From Labia minor (lineage: Eukaryota; Arthropoda; Insecta; Dermaptera; Spongiphoridae): a stretch of 64,000 bases of DNA. The stretch covers positions 70,175,267 to 70,239,266 of the forward strand of contig OY720346.1 of assembly GCA_963082975.1 (NCBI GenBank), read 5' to 3'. Every line of letters starts with the position of its first letter. The first letter of the stretch is position 1. The notes under the pieces were generated by a model. That model searched no databases. It was not told where the DNA came from and saw only the letters and a program-made list of their open reading frames with translations. Of the stretch, positions 56,022-64,000 are shown in pieces. A program made the translations under genes and the position numbers.

Positions 56022-57759
56022 TATATTTTTGTTTTGTTTCTATCACTTACCCTCTTTACTCTTATATAAATGTAAAAGTATCTATACATCCTTATATATA
56101 TCATCCAAAAAGCAAATATTCGTAATAAATATCATGTGGAAAAGATGTTGCTGAGGGGTGGATTTAATTCGAATTCAGAAGAGAGAATAAGGGAATGATT
56201 TATGAAAAGAGATGTCCGGGCCAGCGGTGAAGAATTACGAGTCTCAGACATGCATTTTGCATGAGTGCAATTAGCAAATCACATTCAATTTTTCAACAAG
56301 AGATATTTTTGGGAAATCATTGAAGGGCGCAAAAAAAAAACAAAACAATTGCACTTCGTGAAGAGGTTAAAAAAATATTCCATTTTGTAGTCTTTATAAA
56401 TATTAATAAATTCCTTTAAATTATTAATCAACCGTGAATTATCTATCATTTTTTTTTATATATTTATACAAACTGCTCAGACCGCCTGGGAGCTCTTCGC
56501 ACTTAGACAGGGCTTACTAAAGTCTACAAATATAATTTGTATATAGAAATATTGAATATTCTTAGTGATATCAGATTTGATCTAATGTTGTTCGATTTGA
56601 CATTAATCTGAATTAGAAGAAAATTTCAAGCTATTTCTGGGCCTCTACGGTGTTTTTAAACATTAAAAACAACACGCGAAACTCTATTTTTTCCATTTTT
56701 CAAACAAATTACAAAGTAACTTTACTCTAACCTCGATAACTCTGCTCTCTGTGATCCGATTGACGTGAAATTTTTACACGTTTCATGTAGAGGTTCGCAC
56801 TCTATGGAAATATGGTCACTTTGGCACTACTACCACCATCTCTGGGTTAGTCTCGGGACTTATTGAACGATGTGTTATTTCAGAATTTAATAATAAGTTG
56901 ATTTTCAAAATTTTCTATTTTATTTGCATTTGATTGATATTATTAAAATTTAAATACATTCAAATATATTCTAATTTTTAAATTTATATACACAATTTAA
57001 TATTATTTTTAATTATAATCACATCACAAAAGGAATTTATTAAACATAATAAACAGAGAAACCTATTAATTTATTATATTATAATATAATCATTTGGATT
57101 TAAAACAAATTTAAAAAAATTATTCAATTTAAAAATAGACAAAAATTTAAATCAACTCCTTTAAATCATTTGTCTAAAAAATCATATTTTAATTTTTATA
57201 TAACCAAGAAAAATCATTTTTGCACTTAAAATATAGTTGTAATTAACAATTGTAACAAAAACAAGATAATATAATTTAGTCATTTTAATTGACATTTTGA
57301 AAATATTTTTATCTTCATAAAACACCAAAAAAAAAATTATTTCTATTTTTTTTTTATATTAGACATTGATAAAATTCATAACCTTCACTTTTAAATAGAA
57401 AAGAAGGAATATTCAAATATAGAAAGAATAAATAAAAAATAATTAATTAAGTTAAATATGATTTAAATATTTTATTAAATTAATTAAAATGAGAACTTTT
57501 CGAATAAATTATTTAATTGAAATGATATTTGAATATTAGAATTTAAAATAAAAAAATAAATATTATATTAATTCTTTGTTTGGGAATTGCTAGAATTATT
57601 TATTTATATTCATTGTGTAAAATGAATCGACTTCTCCAGTGAGCTTCAGAGGCTCTTGAATGAAAGAGCATTATATAAATTTTAGAAAAATAATTTCTGC
57701 GGTTATTGATTAGATATTGATATAATATAAAGCCTATATATTCAAATAGAGTTATATAA
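56022..57759. other. Spacer with palindrome-family remnant
   Basis: No gene. About 56890-57245 resembles the 23160-23500 part of the CCGGGACCCCGAG family in scrambled order. A motif TGACGTGAAATTTTTACACG (56762-56781) is reminiscent of dispersed repeats, but no second copy is in the window. Confidence 0.35.
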
Positions 57760-58305
57760 GGCCCGATTCACACACAAGTGGCGTATGGCACTGGCGTGGT
57801 TCTGGCGTGGTTCTGATCAGCTAGTAAAATATATATATAAAGATATATATATGAAAGAAAAAATTATAAAAATTATATAAAAATAAATTGACATTAAATA
57901 AATAAATCAAAATCAGAGAGAGGCGTATATATAAAGATATATATATGAAAGAAAAAATTATAAAAATTATATAAAAATAAATTGACATTAAATAAATAAA
58001 TCAAAATCAGAGAGAGGCGTTAACAATGATGATAACACAAAAAACACGTTTTTAAAATTAAATGCTGGTAAAATATAAAATTTGATTAAAAAGTTGAAAT
58101 GAATAATGAAATGGTCTAGAAGTGGCGTGCCAGTCCTACGAGCCACCGGTGGCGTCGGAGTGGAGTGGTCTTCGTGCCATTTTCCACGCCTCCAACACGC
58201 CATATCTGTGTGTATTGAGTCATAAGCTAACGCAATTACATTAACAAACCTGTTCCACGCCAGAACCACGCCAGTGCCATACGCCACTTGTGTGTGAATC
58301 GGGCC
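57760..58305. mobile_element. Harbinger-like MITE with TAA duplication
   Basis: Perfect or near-perfect inverted ends GGCCCGATTCACACACAAGT extend about 50 bp and are flanked by TAA (57757-57759 and 58306-58308), the three-base A/T duplication typical of PIF/Harbinger. Inside, a block of about 94 bp is tandemly duplicated (about 57833-57926 and 57927-58020). Non-coding. Confidence 0.75.
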
Positions 58306-58308
58306 TAA

Positions 58309-59231
58309 GAATATTCTGATGTAATTTCATAGAAATCCGTTCAGCCAATTTTGATTTTATAACATCATATTTACCGGAGATGAAAAATTCTAAAGTCACT
58401 ATGGATTCTAGAGGTCACATGAAACACAAAAATCCAAAAAAAAAAATTAAATTCTGAGCAATATACAGATAAGATAAAAACCTTTATATATCAATTAAAA
58501 TATATATATCTAAATAATAAGATAATAAATAACATAAAATCTAATACATTTTCTTCGTTTTATTTATTTTTTTATTATTTACCGATTTATTTTGATTAAA
58601 ATGTAAACAAGAAGAAAAGACTAGTTGATAATTTAGCTTGGAGCGCAATACTTAATTTTACTTTTTATTTAATTTCCTAATCAAATTATAAATATATTTA
58701 TTTATATTAAAAATATAGTAAAGACCAATTATTATTATTAACAATAATAATATTAAAGCAATAAACTCAAAAAGGCCGTAATAAACAAATAAAATGTCAT
58801 ATAACCGATACAATGTTTCGAGAAGAGGTAAAAAAGTTTATAACCTCTACACCGTGTTTATCCACCTACTTTGATCCCGTTTTAGCTGAACCCCTCCCCC
58901 CCATTCTAACTAAGCAGACATTCTCTGTATTTTTTTATACCTTTTAATATCGCCTATAAATACATAAGACGGAAAACTGAATAAAAATCATTTATGAGAG
59001 AGAATAAAAATTTAATTCTTCTGATTCTAATATATTATTACGCTACATATTATTTCAGAAGAATATAGTTTTTTTTAATTCTCCGTCTAACTCTCATCTG
59101 CTTTAATACCACTTTACTAATTTCATAGCTCCGTTAGGAAAATAATATTTCTTTAGTGAAAAAAATATAATTCATAATATAAATAAAGGAGAAAATTGTT
59201 TTTATTATATTGCTAATAATGAAAGCGCCAC
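58309..59231. other. Spacer
   Basis: No gene or repeat recognised. Confidence 0.35.
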
Positions 59232-59520
59232 AGGGTGAGAGGTTAGTGTAGCTGGCTCACATTCTTGTGATGCCGGGTTCTAGTCTCGGGCCTGGCAAGG
59301 GATTTTCTCTAGCTGGGGCCTATGGGACGAAGTCAAACCAGCCCCGGGAATCAAAATTGGAAGCTACTTGATAAAAAGTAACGCCTTCGATCAAGAAAAT
59401 CATGGTAAAGGTTGATAGGACCCGTTCTACTGATCTTAGGACACCTCATTGATAACCGACTTGATAGGCGTTGTCCTTAGGACATACAAAAGGTTTATAG
59501 GAGGTTTTTATATATTGCTA
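59232..59520 (+). repeat. Possible tRNA-derived SINE
   Basis: TTAGTGTAGCTGGCTCACAT resembles a Pol III A box and GGGTTCTAGTCTCGGGCC a B box, spaced as in a tRNA head. GC-richer non-tRNA sequence follows. No second copy in the window, and no clear tail or target duplication. Confidence 0.35.
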
Positions 59521-59639
59521 AAAGTTCGCGGCCTTTTTTCCTCTAGACTAGAGGTTCCCAAAATGGTCTATTGATGGTCGGAGATTTGATCCACTGCATT
59601 TTCGACATTCATTACATTTTTGTTTGATTTGAAAACATC

Positions 59640-59890
59640 TGCTGCCGAATCCTATCAAACACTTTTAAAAATTTATGGTATTTCTGCTCCGTGTCGTAAC
59701 CCAATTGTTGGTTTTGGTTTCAACGATTTAAAAGTGGTTGTGATGTCAATGACAAAGATAGGCCTGGAGGACCAAAAATTTTGAAGACAAGAAATTGTAA
59801 GACTTATTGAACGAGAACCTAGCTCAAACTCTGAGAGAACTTTCAGACTCCTTTAAAGTGGATGAATCAACAGTTTTTAGACATTTATTA
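59640..59890 (+). pseudogene. Mariner-type transposase N-terminus, decayed
   Basis: Reads SAAESYQTLLKIYGISAPCR then VVGF-like and, after stops, VDESTVFRHLL, following the order of the mariner N-terminal helix-turn-helix (SAAES...YG...; VDxSTVxRHL). Several stops and frameshifts; no catalytic domain. Confidence 0.5.
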
Positions 59891-60516
59891 TTTTTTAGTT
59901 AATTTTATTTGAAAATCTACACCGCTATATTATTGATAATAAAAATATGAAAGATAAATAAAAATTGAAAGAATTGTATAGTTTTAAAATCAACTCCCAG
60001 AAAATAGATGGCCAAAGATATTCCTAATGAAATAATAAGAGAGAAATCTAACCTGGTGAAAACGACTTGTATGGGGAGAATTTGTATGAAGAATAAAGTG
60101 ATTCGTTAGAAAGGTATTATAAACGTGGATTTTGGCTATATGGATTAGAAAATACTTAATCGAATACCAAGGTTTGATGATAAAAATGAGTGCGAACTTA
60201 ATTGAATAGAGAAAGAAAATGGGTCAAAAATTGTGAATTAGAGTGCTAAATGGAAGGTTAAATATGTAGTATACACCTAGTTATTGTTAATGTTCACTAA
60301 AGAATTTTATTATTTATAATATTAGATTATTATTATGTATTATGTATGGATTTTTATGTTTGTAGCCCTAAAGTCAAATAAGAGACGGATGAAATAAATA
60401 AGTGAATAAATATAAATATTTTTTAATGATTTTATTCAGAAAGTGGAGTGTTTTAAACACTTCTTTAATCACTACGGGGTGTCTATTTTTATAAATTACA
60501 TTATAAGTCTGAAAAT
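59891..60516. other. Spacer downstream of thaumatin C
   Basis: No supported gene; short decayed frames only. Confidence 0.35.
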
Positions 60517-61420
60517 TTATGTGAACACAATTCGGTAGTCGGTGTTTCCGCAAGTGTTTATGGCCCGGTAATCGAAAGGTTTGGTCATGGCATCTGGGCA
60601 TCGGTCCTTGAAGAATTTATTGTAATCCTTAGACGATTCAGAAGTCTGAAATTTCGTAAATATGAAATTAATTATTATTTAATTTTTTGAATAGAATTAG
60701 ACGAAAGAATAAACGGGGGAATGGCTACCATGCATGTTTCTGGAGTGTTGTGAGCGCCAGCACAACAATATTCGTCGGTTTGGAAAGCAGTGCAAGCACT
60801 CATACATCCAACGGTTTGTCCGTTGCCGTTCTTTTTACGGAGTTCATCTGGGCAATCCTGATTAAAGTCATGTTCACAACGAACGGTGGGACAAGCTGAG
60901 TCGGTGGGGTAAATCTACAATAGATTAAGTATGTAAGTAAAACGAAAAATTTTCAATTTAATGTAAACATCTTACGGAGATTGGCAAATTGGATCCATCT
61001 TGAAGGGAGATATCGTAATAGTCATTTTCTTCCCACCCACCAGAAAACGTTAACTCGGCGAGAGATGCTGGAGGTTCTCCAGTAGCTCCTTTACATTCGA
61101 GAACTCGACCGCAGTCACCAGTTTCACATCCGGCACCGTTGTCGAAATCGCAGCCAGTACGACCCCAGATTCTGCCCGACCAAATATCACCCATATCAAA
61201 ATCTCTCTAATAAATACAAACAAATAACATATTATAATTTCTTACCATTCCATTATAATAAAATATTTATACTTAAACCAGGAATCGAAAAAATTAAAAT
61301 GAATTTTACGATATTATCCAATTACGATAAAATTGCAAAAAAATGATTTTTCTAAAATAATTTCCTAATAGTATTAATAAATCGTTTAGTACCTGTTGTC
61401 CTGGTCCTAATTCGAATCCA
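60517..61420 (-). pseudogene. Thaumatin-like gene C, divergent, broken by hAT
   Basis: Exons 4 to 2 on the minus strand are intact: 60645-60517, 60914-60729 and 61206-60976. Exon 1 survives only as its last codons (GFELGPGQQ, 61420-61393), where a hAT element begins. Exon 2 reads [30 protein letters not shown] and [14 protein letters not shown]. Exon 3 is eight codons shorter than in A and B, and exon 4 has CPDAMTKPFDYRAINTC where A and B have the usual [11 protein letters not shown]. All visible splice sites are good and no stops are present, so inactivation by the transposon is probably recent. The signal-peptide part should lie beyond the window end. Confidence 0.85.
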
Positions 61421-61893
61421 CTAGGACAGTGGTTCTTAAACTGTGGTCCGCGGACCCCTGGGGGTCCGCGAAGCCTTTACTGGGGGTCCGCGGTCCTCGG
61501 AAAAAAATCATCGTAAAAATATATACATATATAAATATTTAAAGTTCATTGTGTAACTATATCCTCCTAGAGAATTACGGCTATAATTTAATACTATTAA
61601 TAATACTATTTTATTTTATTAAATTGATAATTATGTCAATTAATTTTTTGTGAATAAATAAACATATATAAAAAACTATATATAAAATTTGAATTTTCAT
61701 CCATTCATTCATTTAAAATCATTTTTCGATTGTTCCTTTAAAATAACCCCTCTTAGGGGCTCGGAAGGGGAGGCATATAAGGGAATTTTCTTTCACTTTG
61801 TTATTGGGGAAAACCAGGGGAGGGGACAGTCTTACCCGGAAAAACCCAAATTGTCAGCGTCCACTCTGGGGTTTTAAACAGTTTTAAAGCAAA

Positions 61894-62003
61894 TGTTAAT
61901 TATAAGTTCATTTCTCAACGAGTTGTATCTTTAAATTATTTTTATTAATGTTAATTATAAGTTCATTTCTCAACGAGTTGTATCTTTAAATTATTTTTAT
62001 TAA
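61894..62003 (+). repeat. 55-bp tandem duplication
   Basis: TGTTAATTATAAGTTCATTT begins both units (61894 and 61949), which are identical by eye. Inside the hAT leader. Confidence 0.85.
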
Positions 62004-62190
62004 TTTAATTAATTATAATTAAATTATAGCTAATAATAGTTTATTATAGCTAATAATTTTTTTTAATTTTTAGTGTAATTTGCATGATCATTATTTTATA
62101 AAAACACTAAACACATTTTGCAATTTCCCAGAAAGGCTGTTTTTGAGAGTAAGTATAAGTTAGTTTTATGAATAAAAAATATTTATTTTA

Positions 62191-62309
62191 ATAATATTTT
62201 AGAATCAAATTACGAAATTAATAATATTTTAGAATCAAATTACGAAATTAATAATATTTTAGAATCAAATTACGAAATTAATAATATTTTAGAATCAAAT
62301 TACGAAATA
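62191..62309 (+). repeat. 30-bp unit repeated four times
   Basis: ATAATATTTTAGAATCAAAT plus TACGAAATTA in four head-to-tail copies without spacers, followed by a looser CATTTAAAATGATATTAAAA array to about 62450 and a TTATATTTATA array to about 62510. Confidence 0.9.
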
Positions 62310-62537
62310 TATTTATTATATAAATTAATATTCATTTAAAATGATATTAAATCATTTATTTAAAATGATTTAAAACATTTATTAAAATGATTTAAAACAT
62401 TCATTTAAAATGATATTAAAACATTCATTTAAAATCATATTAAAACATAGCTAGTAAATAATAATTCGTTATATTTATATTATATTTATATTATATTTAT
62501 ATTATTGTAGTTCAATGTTAATAAATTACTCCATAAA

Positions 62538-64000
62538 ATGGATCGTTGGCTACAAACTGGTTCAACACAGAAACGGAAAGAATCAGATGATGAGGCATCA
62601 ACAGCAAACTCTACCAAGAAACGCAAAACTAGAAAATATTCGGATGATTATTTATCATTTGGATTTACTTATATTTGCAACAATGATGTGGAAAGACCAG
62701 TCTGCGTTCTATGTCAGGAAAGTTTATCCAATGAAAGTATGAAACCTGCTAATCTCAGACGTCATTTACAAACAAAGCACAGCGAGCATGTTAGTAAGTC
62801 TATCGAATTTTTTAAAATGAAAAAAGAAGAACTTAATTCAAGTCAGAAATTGATGGTAAAGACGGGATCTGGTGGTATGAGTAAGAAAGCAGTAATGGCA
62901 TCATATGAAGTAGCTCTACTTATTGCTAAAGCAGGAAAGCCGCATAATATAGCAGAGCAATTAATTCTTCCTGCTACAAAAGTAATTACAAATATAATGT
63001 TAGGAACTAAAGCAGCAAACGATATAAATTTGATTTCATTATCAAATGATACGGTTAAGAATAGGATTGAAGACATGTCATGTAATATAAAAGAAGAATT
63101 AATATCGAGAGTGCGCAAAAGTCACTATTACTCATTACAATTGGATGAAAGTACTGATGTCACTAATAATGCCAATTTGTTAGCTTTCATTAGATATGAG
63201 TTTGAAAATCAAATACAAGAAGATGTATTGTTTTGTGATTCACTACCTTCACGAACGACAGCTAATGACATATTTAACAGTTTGAATAATTTTATAACCG
63301 AAAATGAAATAGAGTGGCCAAAATGTGTTGGAATTTGCACTGATGGTGCTCGTGCAATGTCAGGTACAAGAACTGGATTGATTGCTCTTATTAAAAATGT
63401 TGCGCCTCAGGTTGTTTGGAATCATTGCTGCATTCACAGAGAATCATTAGCAGCCAAAAATATGTCACCAGATTTGAAAAGAACATTAGACGAAGTAGTT
63501 AAAATTGTCAATTTCATTAAGGCTCGTCCACTTAATTCCAGAGTTTTTAAAATTTTGTGTGAGGAAATGGGTAGTCAACATACACATTTATTATTACATA
63601 CAGATGTACGTTGGTTGTCCCGCGGGAAAGTACTCATTCGCCTTTTTGAGCTTCGAGATGAAATACGATTGTTTTTAATAGATGCGCATTTTGAACTGAC
63701 CGAATGTTTCAATGATTTTATCTGGTTAGCTAAGGTGGCTTACTTGACTGATATTTTTACAAAATTGAACGAACTTAATTTGAGCCTGCAAGGTACTGTT
63801 GTAAATATATTTAAAGTTGAAGATAAAATAGAAGCAATGATTAAAAAAATCGACTTGTGGTCGAAACGCATCCAGAACGGTGTATATGAGTCTTTTCCAA
63901 CTCTCAATGATTTCATAGAAAGCTCCAGTGAAAAATTGCTTAATCAAACGCGTCAATTATTTGTTGAACATTTAATTACTTTGAAAAGCAACTTCAGGAA
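62538..64000 (+). CDS. hAT transposase with BED zinc finger (3' end outside window)
   Basis: Open from ATG 62538 to the window edge, 487 codons without a stop. The start MDRWLQTGSTQKRK leads into a BED-type finger (CVLC...HLQTKH, about residues 58-86). The RNase H-like catalytic region includes QLDESTDVTNNANLLAFIRY, GICTDGARAMSG and NHCCIHRESLAAKN, and then HTDVRWLSRGKVL; these are family hallmarks of SCAND3/ZBED5-related hAT transposases. The C-terminal dimerisation region would be beyond the window. It catalyses cut-and-paste transposition of the element that begins at 61427. An intact frame suggests recent or current activity; domestication is unlikely given the terminal repeat and gene disruption. 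Confidence 0.9.
   Translation, partial: MDRWLQTGSTQKRKESDDEASTANSTKKRKTRKYSDDYLSFGFTYICNNDVERPVCVLCQESLSNESMKPANLRRHLQTKHSEHVSKSIEFFKMKKEELNSSQKLMVKTGSGGMSKKAVMASYEVALLIAKAGKPHNIAEQLILPATKVITNIMLGTKAANDINLISLSNDTVKNRIEDMSCNIKEELISRVRKSHYYSLQLDESTDVTNNANLLAFIRYEFENQIQEDVLFCDSLPSRTTANDIFNSLNNFITENEIEWPKCVGICTDGARAMSGTRTGLIALIKNVAPQVVWNHCCIHRESLAAKNMSPDLKRTLDEVVKIVNFIKARPLNSRVFKILCEEMGSQHTHLLLHTDVRWLSRGKVLIRLFELRDEIRLFLIDAHFELTECFNDFIWLAKVAYLTDIFTKLNELNLSLQGTVVNIFKVEDKIEAMIKKIDLWSKRIQNGVYESFPTLNDFIESSSEKLLNQTRQLFVEHLITLKSNFR

Larger units (their letters stand above)
61427..64000 (+). mobile_element. hAT transposon, apparently autonomous, runs off window
   Basis: The left end CAGTGGTTCTTAAACTGTGG at 61427 is followed by TCCGCGGACCCC; the same terminal sequence forms the right end of the MITE at 41334-41797. 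The insertion point is within thaumatin C exon 1; the preceding 8 bp, CACTAGGA (61419-61426), is the expected target duplication. About 1.1 kb of non-coding sequence with tandem repeats precedes the transposase frame. The right end lies outside the window. Confidence 0.85.

Noticed and set aside
62191..62309. CRISPR-like regular repeat
   Set aside because: The 30-bp units are directly adjacent with no spacers and lie in a eukaryotic transposon; it is a tandem repeat.

Overview
The window is eukaryotic nuclear DNA from an AT-rich, repeat-dense genome, most likely an arthropod and probably an insect-like one. The clues are spliceosomal introns, an animal AGGF1 gene, thaumatin-like genes of the arthropod type (14 mature cysteines), mariner and hAT transposons, a Copia element and a Helentron-type endonuclease fragment. 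I cannot name the species. There are no operons, prokaryotic signals or CRISPR arrays. Very few bases are host coding sequence; most of the window is transposons and their debris.

Host genes. (1) Two F-box/leucine-rich-repeat paralogues, 1-1236 (cut by the window edge) and 17996-19384, sit at the head of a segmental duplication (1-5648 and 18128-27284). (2) An AGGF1 orthologue, 28304-33026 (+), has recognisable coiled-coil, OCRE, FHA and G-patch exons but no visible last exon. (3) Three thaumatin-like genes on the minus strand lie at 34070-35139, 46004-47076 and 60517-61420. The first two encode the same protein; the third is divergent and broken in exon 1 by a hAT transposon.

Layout. 1-9254: F-box/LRR copy 1, then a multi-kb inverted repeat holding a 1.7-kb hAT element. 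9255-17995: THAP remnant, repeats, Helentron fragment and one apparently intact mariner. 17996-27284: F-box/LRR copy 2 and the second duplication unit, with two later insertions. 28304-35139: AGGF1 and thaumatin A, converging. 36065-40378: a nested stack made of a repeat, a Penelope-like hairpin and a Copia element that has lost its reverse transcriptase. 40812-45361: nested hAT elements, foldbacks and a mariner foldback. 46004-47076: thaumatin B. 47233-60516: repeat debris with several MITEs. 60517-64000: thaumatin C and an apparently autonomous hAT whose transposase frame is open to the window edge.

The most striking signal is a contrast between two recently duplicated gene families. In the F-box/LRR pair nearly all coding differences change the protein, in clusters, while about 1.9 kb of downstream noncoding DNA stays nearly identical. 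In the thaumatin A/B pair every coding difference I found is silent. All comparisons were made by eye; no alignments or searches were run.
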